Notes: generated from the sequence alone by a model not told the origin. Shown: positions 36,015-44,782, counted from the first letter of the stretch. The stretch is 44,782 nucleotides of DNA from Deltaproteobacteria bacterium (GCA_016929805.1 JAFGIB010000403.1:1-44782), one strand, 5' to 3'. Numbers and translations are program-made.

Positions 36015-36189
36015 ATTTGCGGCGCCCGATAAAACCAGCCCAAGGACGAGTGCGGTCCTGAGAAATAAGCCGCTGTCGTAATCGAAAGCCGGCGCTCCGG
36101 TAAACGCTATCAGTTTTCGACATCGAGCGACGCGGCCGAGCACTCGTGACTTTCGCGTCATACCGGTCTCGGTCGGCGACAAACGCGGG

Positions 36190-36864
36190 TCAGGATCGGA
36201 CGAAACGGTCAACCGTTTGTTTCAACCAGCTCGCCCAGACGTCGATGCCCTCTCCGGTCTTGGCCGAGATTTCGTAAATGCGAATGCGCGGATTGAGACC
36301 TAGAACCCGTTGCTTCACGGCCAGCATGTCGAAATCAGAAAACTCGAGGTAATCTATCTTATTGATAAGCAAAACGTCACAGACCGAAAACATCAGAGGA
36401 TACTTCAGCGGTTTATCATCGCCTTCCGGTACGCTCAAGATCATCGCATTCATTATCGCGCCGGTGTCGAATTCAGCCGGACACACCAGATTGCCGACGT
36501 TTTCGATAATAACCACATCAAATCGAGCGAAATCGACCTCTTGAAGACCTTTGCTTACCATGGAGGCGTCTAAATGGCAGAAACCTCCGGTCTTGAGTTG
36601 AACCGCCTTGATCCCTCGGGCCGCGACCTTCTCCGCGTCCAGCTTCGAATCGATATCGGCTTCGATAACAGCGAAGCTGAGGTCGCCTTTGAGCGCCTCA
36701 ACCGTGCTTATGATCGTCGAAGTCTTTCCCGATCCGGGCGACGACATTAGATTTATTAAGAAGGTCTTTTGCCTCGACATCTCCTGTCTGAGATTTTCCG
36801 CGACCAGACGATTGTCAGCCTGAATATCTTCCTTGATTTCGATCAACTTGACTTCGTCCACCAC
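36190..36864 (-). CDS. hypB: HypB-type nickel-insertion GTPase, solitary
   Basis: A 224-residue SIMIBI GTPase that delivers nickel during [NiFe]-hydrogenase (or urease) maturation. FLINLMSSPGSGKTSTI is the P-loop, TGGFCHLDASMV holds the Cys-His metal site of the G domain, IIENVGNLVCPAEFDTG is switch II, and LLINKIDYLE is the NKxD guanine-specificity motif. It lacks the N-terminal CxxCGC motif and any His-rich stretch. No hypA, other hyp gene or hydrogenase subunit is in the window, which is unusual. The GTG start at 36864 is fixed by an AAGGAGGA ribosome binding site (complement of 36871-36878). Confidence 0.93.
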   Translation of the reverse strand: MVDEVKLIEIKEDIQADNRLVAENLRQEMSRQKTFLINLMSSPGSGKTSTIISTVEALKGDLSFAVIEADIDSKLDAEKVAARGIKAVQLKTGGFCHLDASMVSKGLQEVDFARFDVVIIENVGNLVCPAEFDTGAIMNAMILSVPEGDDKPLKYPLMFSVCDVLLINKIDYLEFSDFDMLAVKQRVLGLNPRIRIYEISAKTGEGIDVWASWLKQTVDRFVRS

Positions 36865-37485
36865 ACGGCCTCCTCCTTCTAAACCGTCTATCCAAATCCT
36901 CTAGCTCGATTCTGCTGAAGCATTCTTGTCGAGAATCCGAATTCGGGCAACCGTAAAAGGAAACAAACGAGGATTTCCTCTGGATTGCCAAGGCTCTTCT
37001 TCCGATGATCCGGTGCGCATTCTCTGTCTGGATATTGTCTTATTACCGCGCGAGGTTGATAGTGTCGCGCCTATGTGGAATCGCCGTACGCGGCCGAAGC
37101 GAGTTGATAAAGATTCGACATCTTGCGCTGGAGCAATTGCTTATAACGGAAAAGCACCGCCCAAAATGCGACGCCCGATTTTACGTGGAGATCAGGTATT
37201 CTCCGATGGAAGGGCATAGACTTCGCGAGCCTATCGACCCTTTATTCAGGTAGGTTCTAAATGTCGGAGGTTTTTAACGTAGTGTAAGCGAATGTGCCAC
37301 ACAATTCGTTCACTTATACGATCTGTGCATCGTTGGCCTGGTTACGGTTCGCCCGTTGGCTAAAGGGCCGCATTTGAAATAGTCCCAATTTATGATATAT
37401 TTTATTTGTGCAAGAAAAGTTCATAAACGATTTGGGAGTTTTAGGACACTCATATCGTAGCGGACACAGGTACGGAGGGTCACTT
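36865..37485. other. Intergenic region with promoter for the VWA lipoprotein
   Basis: No gene is supported; the open frames here have no motifs. HypB is transcribed leftward from the left edge. A promoter-like pair lies at 37374-37401, and a ribosome binding site immediately precedes ATG 37486. Confidence 0.45.
37374..37401 (+). promoter_or_regulatory. Putative sigma-70 promoter of the VWA lipoprotein gene
   Basis: TTGAAA (37374-37379) and TATATT (37396-37401) are separated by 16 bases in an AT-rich patch, 85 bases upstream of the start codon. This is a consensus-like match by eye only. Confidence 0.4.
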
Positions 37486-38616
37486 ATGATGTTGTACAAT
37501 TCTGCGGTAAAGAATAATGCACTTAAACTATTGTGCGTATTAGCGATCTGTCTTGGTTGTTCCGACGGAGACAAGGAAGACGGAGACGACAACGACACGA
37601 ATAATGAGAATGGCTATAATCCCTACAATCCCTACAAGGAGGGCGGAACATCAGGGCCGAGTATGTTTGTGGACCACAACAACGACGGCATCAATGATAT
37701 TTGCGCCGACGTCACGGTTTCCGCGTCCCGGGTAACGCCGACCGTCACCTTTGTGGTGGACGGCTCGTCGAGCATGGACCGGAATTTCCAAAATAGCCGA
37801 GATAGCCGCTGGGAAATCATGGTATCGACCTTGATGTCGCGCGATGACGGCGTGGTCGCCACACTTCAAAGCGTCGTGTCGTTCGGTATGGTCCTATTCA
37901 GCGGCCCCGCGGACAACTGTCCTGATCTCAGAATAGTCGAGCCGGCGCTCAACAACTACGACGCGCTGAATCGCGTCTTATCGGATTATAGGCCGGGTAT
38001 GATGCCTCCGAAGTATACGCCGACGGCTTTGGCGTTGGACGCGGCGTACAACCTACAACCGGACAGCACGATTCCTGACAGAAATCGCGGCCCTCACTTT
38101 ATCATCCTATGTACCGACGGCAATCCGAATAGCTGCGAAGCCGCAACGGGTCAGGTAGGCGCGGGAGACCCCCCCCCGGAATTCGATGGACCGATCCAAG
38201 CGGTAACCAGCGGTCAGAACAAGGGTATTGATACATTCGTCATAAGCTTGGCGAGCGAGGGTCCCGAATACGAGCAACACCTGGCGCAACTTGCGGAAAT
38301 CGGCAATCCGAGTACCCCGGCGTTCTCTCCGGCGACGCGAGACGCGCTGGTTGCGAAGATGGAAGAAATCGTGGGCGGCGCTTTGGGCTGCAATATCGCC
38401 CTCAACGGAAGAGTCACACCGGGTCAAGAGTGCACCGGTCAGGTCGAGCTCAATTCGAAGGTGCTCGGGTGCAACGATCCGAACGGCTGGCGACTTGTCG
38501 ACGAAAGACATATCGAGTTGTTGGGGTCCGCGTGCGATGAATTTATGAACAACGTCGCCGCGGTGCTCGAGGCGGGCTTCCCTTGTGATGTTTTCGATAT
38601 CGAGGTCATTATTTAG
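37486..38616 (+). CDS. Von Willebrand factor A domain lipoprotein
   Basis: About 376 residues from ATG 37486, preceded by GGAGGG. A frame back to 37408 exists but would bury the signal peptide. The hydrophobic LKLLCVLAICLGC ends in a lipobox-like cysteine (LGC is imperfect at -3), then an Asp/Asn-rich linker. VDHNNDGINDIC is a calcium-loop sequence of the DxNxDGxxD type. The VWA domain follows: VVDGSSSMD is the MIDAS DxSxS, and LCTDGNPNSC holds the second Asp. The C-terminal 90 residues are cysteine-rich (CNIALNG, QECTG, VLGCNDPNGW, GSACDEF). This architecture recurs in myxobacterial surface lipoproteins; the ligand is unknown. Confidence 0.85.
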   Translation: MMLYNSAVKNNALKLLCVLAICLGCSDGDKEDGDDNDTNNENGYNPYNPYKEGGTSGPSMFVDHNNDGINDICADVTVSASRVTPTVTFVVDGSSSMDRNFQNSRDSRWEIMVSTLMSRDDGVVATLQSVVSFGMVLFSGPADNCPDLRIVEPALNNYDALNRVLSDYRPGMMPPKYTPTALALDAAYNLQPDSTIPDRNRGPHFIILCTDGNPNSCEAATGQVGAGDPPPEFDGPIQAVTSGQNKGIDTFVISLASEGPEYEQHLAQLAEIGNPSTPAFSPATRDALVAKMEEIVGGALGCNIALNGRVTPGQECTGQVELNSKVLGCNDPNGWRLVDERHIELLGSACDEFMNNVAAVLEAGFPCDVFDIEVII

Positions 38617-39145
38617 TAAGCGTTCAGGGGTCAAACAAGTCGGCGGCTAAGTCGCCCGTAAAACCGAGCGCGCCCGCAGGGCCGGCGAGGATGGTACTTG
38701 CTGTACCTGACGAGCCGGCGCGAGAACGAAAGCCGGTTTTACGGGATGAATTGGCCGCCGTCGTAGTCAAACAGCAGTACCCCCCTGAACGATTACATTA
38801 TTTAGAGCGGATATCGATACCTCCCGTCGCGTCGCTCGCGTCACGACGTCGTCCGCCCCGTTGGGCCTCTTCACAAGAACCCCACCCTTGCTTCTCGGTC
38901 GGCCTTGCACCCAACGCCGTGAAGTTGCGCGATGAGCGGTCCGGTCTTGAGGTCCGCTCAAAGCCAAAACAGGAAACTCGGGCGTAATTCCAAAAAGTCT
39001 ATTCCCCCGTGTCCTCTCCGGCCACAGCCGGCGAAAAGATAATTGCGGTAATTCGCACATTCCGTCGAGCGACGGTTCATATTTTGAGTGAATAGCCTAT
39101 AATCTCTCTCCGCACTATTTCGCTAACACCTATCTAGGAACCGTC
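38617..39145. other. Intergenic region with a large palindrome
   Basis: The left third is the 171-base palindromic element at 38621-38791. The remainder up to the TPR gene has no recognisable gene or RNA. The TPR start codon is preceded by a weak AGGA at 39136-39139. Confidence 0.5.
38621..38791. repeat. 171-base nested palindromic element with terminal inverted repeats
   Basis: The ends CGTTCAGGGG (38621-38630) and CCCCTGAACG (38782-38791) are perfect inverted repeats. Inside them, CGGCGGC (38641-38647) pairs with GCCGCCG (38754-38760). CCCGTAAAACCG (38655-38666) pairs with CGGTTTTACGGG (38734-38745). GCCGGC (38681-38686) pairs with GCCGGC (38714-38719), and GGTAC (38693-38697) pairs with GTACC (38703-38707) around a 5-base loop. 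All five stems are nested in register. It begins 5 bases after the VWA stop codon. It lacks a T-tract and codes for nothing, so it may be a non-autonomous mobile element or a structured transcript end. Confidence 0.7.
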
Positions 39146-42100
39146 ATGGACAACTCGATAGACGAAACCGGTGAACACGAATTAGTAACGAGCGAAATCG
39201 ATATCCAGGAGATCGAACCACCCCGAGGTCGTAGTGAACCGCCGCCGTTGCCGACCGCGGCGAAAGCTTCGTCCACGGAACCCGCGGAAGCGGTCAGCTC
39301 GCCACGGGAACCACCGGCAGCTTCGGAGGATATGAACCGCAGCCGCACCTTGCGACCGGGCAGAGGTCCGGAGCAAAAGCCACAACCGCAGAGCGGAGAA
39401 GACTCGCGACCCTCTCTTTCCGACGGCCACTCCGTAAGCGACGATTTACCGACCATCGAGTCCAAGCTCAGCTCGCCGCGAAGCCAATCGAAGCTGACGA
39501 CCTCTAGACCCAGCAAACCGCCTCAACCGCTCAAGTCCGCAAAACCAACGGCAAAGCCACTGAGCGCGTTGCGAAGCAGCGCGGCGCCACAGCCGCCGCC
39601 GCAGCCGGCGAGGGCGCTCGAAGAAACGGCGCTACCCGAGAATCCGCGGTTGATCGACGCCCAAAAGCTGATCGCATTGTGCAAGCAAGAGCTTGCGGGT
39701 TCGGTCGACTCACAACGCGCCTCGCGGCTTCATTTTGAAATCGGAAACTTCTACGAAAACGATCTGGAAGACATCCAATCCGCGGCCGAACACTACCAGA
39801 AGGCGTACCGCTTCCAGAAAAATTTCCGACCCGCAATCCTCGGGGCAAGACGCACGCTTCTTAATGCACAAAAACATCAGGAAGCCCTACCCTTTTTCGA
39901 CGCGGAGCTACCTCTGATATCAGACCCAAAACAGCGCGCTCAACTGATTTTGACGAAAGGGCTGGTTCTCGAACACGACCTGCATCAGCGCGACCAGGCG
40001 CTCGGCGTTTACTCCGAGGCGTTAAAGCTGGACAGCACGAATCTGAGCTTGTTACGCGCCGTCATTCGTTGTCAGCTTCTAAAACAAACGTGGAACGATC
40101 TCGATCATACCTATCAGCAAATGGCCAGCGCCAGCGTGGACGAACCGGGCTATCGCGCGGCGATCATCGCCGAACGCGCGCGCCTGTTCGATATTCACAG
40201 GCAGGATCCAGCCCAGGCGGGCCAGCTCTACGAAAGCGCGATCTCACTAGACCCCGACACACCGGGAGCTTGGGAAGCCCTAAAACGGCTGAGTCACACG
40301 CAAGGCAAGTGGCTGCAGTTGATCGCCAGTTTAGAACAGGAATCGACGCGCTCTCAAGATCCGGAAGTACGAGCCGCCGCTCAGCTTAATATCGCGCATC
40401 TACAACTGGAAAAATTGGGTAATACCGATGAGGGGATCGCGGCGCTGGAAAACGCGTTTCGCGAAACGCCGAACGACAGAACCGTTCTGATCAAGCTCTA
40501 CGCGTTATATCAGGAAAACAACCGCCCCCACGATCTAATCAACTGTTTAGAAAGGCTGTTTCGACTTACAGAAGATCAAAACGAACGCATGACGATCGCG
40601 AACCGAATAGGAGGAGTTTACGAACGCGATTTACGGGACGACGCGCGCTCCGAGTTTTGGCATCGACAAGCTTTGGAAATCGATGGCGGTTTTCGTCCCG
40701 CGCTTCAAGCGCTGGAAAAGCTCTATGAAAAAGCGGGGAAGTGGACGGAGCTTCTCGCGCTCTACGAAAACGAGCTTAAAATCAGCGGCGATCCAAACGC
40801 CTCTGCGGCGCTTCACTATCGAATCGGGGACCTTCTGGAGGTGCGCCTGAACGATCCGGCTCGCGCCGCTTTTCACCACGCTCAAGCGCTCGAATTCGAC
40901 CCGGAGCACGAAGCCGCGTTCAAGGCGCTGACGCGACTACTCGCCCAAGCCGAGAGGTGGAGCGACCTGATCGAGGTATATGAAAGGATGATCGACCGAG
41001 CGCACCACCAACAGCTCGCGATCGCCTATCTATTTCGCATCGGCGCGGTCTTTGAAGACCGCCTGAAGGATCCCGAGGGCGCTTTACACGCTTATCAACG
41101 AATTTTACGGCGAGAGCCCGATAATCTGGGCGCGCTGCAAGCGGTACAAAGAGCCGCTTCAGCCGCGGAAAAGTATGACGTATTGGTCCGCGCTCTAGAA
41201 AAGGAAGCCGGCCTAACGGAGAAAGACCAAAGGCGAGCAGCCATACTCTATCGCGCCGCCGAGGTTTTCGACACCCAGCTAAAGGACCCTTTGGCGGCGA
41301 TCGATCGGCTTCGTCGCGTGCTCGACCTTGACAATAAGCACCGGCTCGCTCTTGACGCGATTGCTCGCATCTACTACCGCGCGGGACGCTGGGAAGACTT
41401 ACTCGCGATCTACGAGACCGAGCTTCAAGAAACGCCGGGCGGTTCTCAATGGGTTACTTTATCCTATAAAATTGCCGAGCTTATCGAGAACCAGTTGGGA
41501 AAGCCGTCAGAGGCCGTCTCCCGGTATCGCGGCACGCTGAACGCTGATCCTACCCACGCCGCTTCTTACCACGCGCTCGCGCGACTCTTATCCACGACTC
41601 GAGCCTGGGACGAGCTGTCGCTACTTATCGAAGATAGGATTAAAAGCGAAACGGACGTACGATCCAAGGCCTACCGCGCGCTGGAGCTCGCGCAGTTGTA
41701 CGAGGAGAAGCTACAGAACGAGAAAAAAGCTCTCGTTTTTTACGAAAAGGCGATCGAGCTGAGCCCGGGGTTTCGGCCGGCGATCGACGCGCGCGCGCGG
41801 CTGTTGACCAAAACCAAGGACTACAAAGGGTTGGCCGCCGAGCTGATTCGCGAGGCACAGCTTTCCAGCGACACCGCGCTAAGGGTCGACACCTTGCTAC
41901 GCGCCGGCGCCATACAAGCGGAACTACTCAACGACCCCCGCTCAGCCGTCGCCACGTTTGAGTCGGTCCTTAAGATCAATGCGAATAATCTCGGAGCGTT
42001 ACTCGCGCTAGAAGCGCTCTACCTCAAAGTGCAAGATTTTGCCTCTTTGGAAAGGATCTACCTTCAAGAGGTGCATATTTTGTCCCATCCCGCCTCGAAG

Positions 42101-44539
42101 ATCGCAACGCTACACGATCTCGCCAATATCCATCGTTCAACTCGGAATACCGATGACCAAAACCTACAAAATATATATCGAGCGATCGTCGAGCTTTCAC
42201 CGCAGGACCCGGTCGCGCTCGAGGCTCTAGCGGCATTCGCGCTTCGGCTAAACGATTCACAAGCCGCCCTGGTCTACCAAGCCAGGCTCGCGGCCGCGGC
42301 TACCGATCCGACGGTCTCGGCCTTGCATCACGCGCGCGTGGCGGCGGTTCTCGAACAAGCGAACAACCAAGAAGCGATCGCGGCCTACCGCGTCGCCTTG
42401 GCGCTCGATCCCTACAACTTTAGCGCGGTGCGGGGGCTCACGCGCACCGCTTGGTCGCTGGGAGCGCCGGACGCGCTCGCCGAGGCCGCGCACCATGAAT
42501 CGACGGTCACGCTCGATACGCCGATCGCCGTGGAGCTTTTGCTGAGAGCCGCGAAACAGCGCCAAGCTCGAGGTGATCTGGAACGTTCGATAGATGACCT
42601 GGAAAAGGCATTGCTGCTCGATCCGGATCATCTACCGACAACCGAGATTCTCTCCTCGACGATGATGCAACTCGGCGAGGTTCAAAAGTTAGCGGATCTG
42701 CTCTCGCTCGCGGCGGATAGAGCGCGGACGCCGGAGAGAACAGCTCGCCTTTATACGGAGGTTTCCGACATCAAGGCCAAGCAGCTCGGCAGCCTCCCTG
42801 GGGCTATTTCAGCGGTGGAACGTGCGCTCGCCGCCGTCCCCGGACATTTGCCGGCTCTGCAGCGGCTTGCGATATACTTAGAGCAAACCAAACAATGGGA
42901 GCGGGCGATAGAAACCTACGATCAAATCGTCAAGCAAGCGCAAGACGACAACGTCAAAATCGCCGCGCATATGCGGCTGGCCACTCTCAGCGAGGAGTAT
43001 TTCGACAATCGACAACGGGCATATAAGAGCTTAAAGGCGATTCTCGCCCTGGACCCTTCTCACAAGACCGCCCTTAAGCATCTCGGAAACCTCTACGCTC
43101 GCGACGGCAATCACAACCAAGCGCTTTCCATCGCGCAAAGGCTGGTAGATACAGCCGATAACTTGGCGGATAAGGCGGCGGCATTAACCAGCCTCGCGCG
43201 AATTTATATTATCTGTAACCAGGCGAATCAGGCGATAACCGCGCTATCGGCAGCCATCGAGATTCAGGGCGCGGAAGGAGCCGCGGCCAAAGCCTATCGA
43301 GAGATGATTGGCGAGCACGCGACCTGGTCCGGATACGTCGATACGCTTCGCAAATACGCCGCCCGAGCACGCGAGCAGAAGCTGCCCGGAGGAAGCAGCG
43401 TACGCGCGATCGCGTTGGTTGAGGTCGAGCAAATGAGAAAGCCGGAACAGGCGCTTAAGACACTTGAAGAGGGAATACGCGACTGGCCGAAAGACAGCGC
43501 GCTCTGGGTCGAATACGCGAGGCAGCTCAATCGGGCCAAACGCTACGACCGAACCGTCGAAGTATCGCGCACCCGCATTCAGGCCGACATCTTCTCTCCC
43601 GAGCTGTGGCGCGAGCTGTCGAAGGCTTATCGAGCCTTAGACCGCAATGACGAGGCGATACATTCCGCGCAGCCGCTTTTGCTATTAAATGCGGCGGCGA
43701 ACGAAGAGTTGATCGCGCTGCGTTCGCGGCAGTCCAAACACGCGAGCGTAATGCCCGGCATGTTGGGCGACTCGTTGATCCAAGAGCTTCAAGTGGAAGA
43801 GTCGCTTTCGAATATCACCGTCCCGCTCGCCGAAAGCCTCTCTCTCGCCCTCGCCAAGCTCTTTCCGGCTGACCTCAAGCTGTACGGCCTCTCTAGAAGA
43901 GACCGGATAGGACCGCGTTCCGGTAACGCGTTTCGCGCGACCGCCGATCAAATCGCGGCGATCGTGGGCGCGCCGGAATTCGATCTCTTTTTTCACCAAA
44001 ATCCCTCCAACGACATCACCCTGGAATTGACGGTTCCGCCCGCGCTTATGGTCCCGCAATGGGCGATGGAGCTTTCTCAACCGGAACGTGTCTTTCTGCT
44101 CGCCCGCCGATTGACGACCCTTGCCAGAGGATTACAAGCGGTCGACCGCTTGGCCGCTCCCGAGCTCGCGGTGATTCTTACGGCGGCGGTTCGCATCACG
44201 ATCCCGGACTTCGTCTCCTCAAATGTGAATCCGGATAGAGTTGACGAAATGGTTCGCGAGCTAAAAAGGATCTTGTCGCGCAAGGAACGAAAAAGCGTGG
44301 AACAGGCGAGCATTCGCTTTTCAGCCTCGAATCCGCCCGACTTCGAGCGTTGGATTCGAGCCGTTCAGTTTACGGTATCGCGCATCGCGCTCTTGTTATC
44401 CGACGACATTGTCGCGAGCGTGAAAATGATCGAACGTACCTCGCACGAGACTTTACAAGACAACGCGCTCGCGGCTGATCTCGTCCGTTTCTGGGTAAGC
44501 GACGCCGCGATTCGGTTCCGAGAGACTCTTCAGGATTGA
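39146..44539 (+). CDS. Giant TPR-repeat protein with a 72-residue super-repeat
   Basis: A 1797-residue protein without a signal peptide. Residues 1-170 are Pro/Ser/Glu-rich and probably disordered. From about 170 to 1500 there are tandem TPR-like helix pairs. A landmark of the type W-x-x-L-x-x-x-Y-E (WTELLALYENEL, WSDLIEVYER, WEDLLAIYET) recurs at residues 389, 461, 533, 605, 677, 749, 821, 893, 965, 1037 and 1109, exactly 72 apart, with a weaker unit at 316. Each unit thus holds two TPRs. The last 270 residues form a separate non-TPR domain (from about 1530) with several helices. Such scaffolds organise protein complexes; the partner is unknown. It resembles the long TPR proteins of myxobacteria. 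Confidence 0.88.
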   Translation: MDNSIDETGEHELVTSEIDIQEIEPPRGRSEPPPLPTAAKASSTEPAEAVSSPREPPAASEDMNRSRTLRPGRGPEQKPQPQSGEDSRPSLSDGHSVSDDLPTIESKLSSPRSQSKLTTSRPSKPPQPLKSAKPTAKPLSALRSSAAPQPPPQPARALEETALPENPRLIDAQKLIALCKQELAGSVDSQRASRLHFEIGNFYENDLEDIQSAAEHYQKAYRFQKNFRPAILGARRTLLNAQKHQEALPFFDAELPLISDPKQRAQLILTKGLVLEHDLHQRDQALGVYSEALKLDSTNLSLLRAVIRCQLLKQTWNDLDHTYQQMASASVDEPGYRAAIIAERARLFDIHRQDPAQAGQLYESAISLDPDTPGAWEALKRLSHTQGKWLQLIASLEQESTRSQDPEVRAAAQLNIAHLQLEKLGNTDEGIAALENAFRETPNDRTVLIKLYALYQENNRPHDLINCLERLFRLTEDQNERMTIANRIGGVYERDLRDDARSEFWHRQALEIDGGFRPALQALEKLYEKAGKWTELLALYENELKISGDPNASAALHYRIGDLLEVRLNDPARAAFHHAQALEFDPEHEAAFKALTRLLAQAERWSDLIEVYERMIDRAHHQQLAIAYLFRIGAVFEDRLKDPEGALHAYQRILRREPDNLGALQAVQRAASAAEKYDVLVRALEKEAGLTEKDQRRAAILYRAAEVFDTQLKDPLAAIDRLRRVLDLDNKHRLALDAIARIYYRAGRWEDLLAIYETELQETPGGSQWVTLSYKIAELIENQLGKPSEAVSRYRGTLNADPTHAASYHALARLLSTTRAWDELSLLIEDRIKSETDVRSKAYRALELAQLYEEKLQNEKKALVFYEKAIELSPGFRPAIDARARLLTKTKDYKGLAAELIREAQLSSDTALRVDTLLRAGAIQAELLNDPRSAVATFESVLKINANNLGALLALEALYLKVQDFASLERIYLQEVHILSHPASKIATLHDLANIHRSTRNTDDQNLQNIYRAIVELSPQDPVALEALAAFALRLNDSQAALVYQARLAAAATDPTVSALHHARVAAVLEQANNQEAIAAYRVALALDPYNFSAVRGLTRTAWSLGAPDALAEAAHHESTVTLDTPIAVELLLRAAKQRQARGDLERSIDDLEKALLLDPDHLPTTEILSSTMMQLGEVQKLADLLSLAADRARTPERTARLYTEVSDIKAKQLGSLPGAISAVERALAAVPGHLPALQRLAIYLEQTKQWERAIETYDQIVKQAQDDNVKIAAHMRLATLSEEYFDNRQRAYKSLKAILALDPSHKTALKHLGNLYARDGNHNQALSIAQRLVDTADNLADKAAALTSLARIYIICNQANQAITALSAAIEIQGAEGAAAKAYREMIGEHATWSGYVDTLRKYAARAREQKLPGGSSVRAIALVEVEQMRKPEQALKTLEEGIRDWPKDSALWVEYARQLNRAKRYDRTVEVSRTRIQADIFSPELWRELSKAYRALDRNDEAIHSAQPLLLLNAAANEELIALRSRQSKHASVMPGMLGDSLIQELQVEESLSNITVPLAESLSLALAKLFPADLKLYGLSRRDRIGPRSGNAFRATADQIAAIVGAPEFDLFFHQNPSNDITLELTVPPALMVPQWAMELSQPERVFLLARRLTTLARGLQAVDRLAAPELAVILTAAVRITIPDFVSSNVNPDRVDEMVRELKRILSRKERKSVEQASIRFSASNPPDFERWIRAVQFTVSRIALLLSDDIVASVKMIERTSHETLQDNALAADLVRFWVSDAAIRFRETLQD

Positions 44540-44565
44540 GATTCTCCTCGCTTATACCCTCCCAT

Positions 44566-44782
44566 AGGCGTTAACCATAAATAACAGCGAAAAACCTCGT
44601 AGCGCGGGGGCTTGTCCCCCGCAAAACCGTAACCCAAACACGAATTACTGTGCGGAAAAACCATCATTCCACGAATAAAATGCTTGCGATAATATCGTAC
44701 GTCCGTTGTCGTCTGATCAGCGCGGGACAAGCCCGCGCGCTACGGCGTTTTCATGTTCGTCGACTAATTTTGGTTAATGCCT
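44566..44782. repeat. Palindromic element with terminal inverted repeats (MITE/REPIN-like), reaches the window end
   Basis: AGGCGTTAACCA (44566-44577) and TGGTTAATGCCT (44771-44782) are inverted repeats with one mismatch. Inside, the arm CGTAGCGCGGGGGCTTGTCC (from 44598) is mirrored by GGGACAAGCCCGCGCGCTACG (44724-44744), each arm itself forming a small GC hairpin. The structure matches a pair of REP-type palindromes in inverted orientation, between TIRs, with an AT-richer centre. It starts 26 bases after the TPR stop codon. A 66-codon frame on the minus strand spans it but has no motif. The element could extend past the window edge. Confidence 0.65.

Noticed and set aside
36926-37219. 97-codon open frame between hypB and the VWA gene
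   Set aside because: Composition is unlike the real genes, there is no ribosome binding site or motif, and it overlaps another equally unsupported frame.
38631-38791. Integron attC site after the VWA gene
   Set aside because: The ends do not match the RYYYAAC / GTTRRRY core sites and no cassette array or integrase is present.
44530-44730. 66-codon open frame on the minus strand
   Set aside because: It runs through the inverted-repeat element and is best explained as a by-product of its palindromes.

Overview
The window reads as ordinary chromosomal DNA of a Gram-negative bacterium, most likely a deltaproteobacterial or Myxococcota-like lineage. That placement is an inference from gene content: a Hanks-type Ser/Thr kinase with a proline-rich leader, a von Willebrand A lipoprotein with a calcium-type loop, a giant TPR protein, DUF2304 paired with a DPM1-like glycosyltransferase, and split glycine dehydrogenase subunits. 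Most of the window is GC-rich. The stretch 851-5909 is visibly AT-richer.

Region 1 (1-850) has no convincing gene. It holds copies of a dispersed intergenic repeat and a long nested hairpin. Region 2 (851-12776, + strand) is an exopolysaccharide or O-antigen type locus: a GT2 glycosyltransferase, two tandemly duplicated GT4 glycosyltransferases, a small fusion ORF left at the duplication joint, an O-antigen ligase/polymerase-like membrane protein, a glutamine-hydrolysing asparagine synthase, a CapD/WbpM-type nucleotide-sugar dehydratase, and a Wzc-type chain-length/tyrosine kinase. Together these can modify nucleotide sugars, assemble a glycan on a lipid, polymerise it and control chain length.

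Region 3 (12787-15277, - strand) is a compact operon of Ser/Thr kinase, DPM1-like glycosyltransferase and DUF2304 protein. Region 4 (15487-23136) holds housekeeping genes: a TatD nuclease, an NhaD/CitMHS-like antiporter, a membrane-anchored alpha/beta hydrolase, an Fe-alcohol dehydrogenase with an SCP2-like partner, an ABC1/UbiB kinase-like protein and a lone receiver domain. Region 5 (23632-27931, - strand) is the glycine cleavage operon gcvT-gcvH-gcvPA-gcvPB. Divergent from it, an orphan DNA methyltransferase overlaps a Z-prenyl diphosphate synthase by four bases (28031-29748). An NfeD-slipin pair (- strand) and a membrane-anchored metallophosphoesterase follow.

Region 6 (33497-44782) is the most lineage-specific part: a secreted MACPF-like protein with a strong ribosome binding site and a terminator, a solitary HypB GTPase, the VWA lipoprotein, and a 1797-residue TPR protein. 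In the TPR protein a repeat landmark recurs exactly every 72 residues for eleven units. Two long palindromic elements lie in this region, one just downstream of the VWA gene and one with terminal inverted repeats at the window end. No rRNA, tRNA, CRISPR array or transposase gene was recognised.

The strongest observation is the 1.5-kb tandem duplication at 1.7-4.7 kb. Its novel joint is preserved as an in-frame fusion of a ligase head with a GT2 tail. The best candidates for something undescribed are the MACPF-like secreted protein, the 72-residue TPR super-repeat protein and the palindromic elements.
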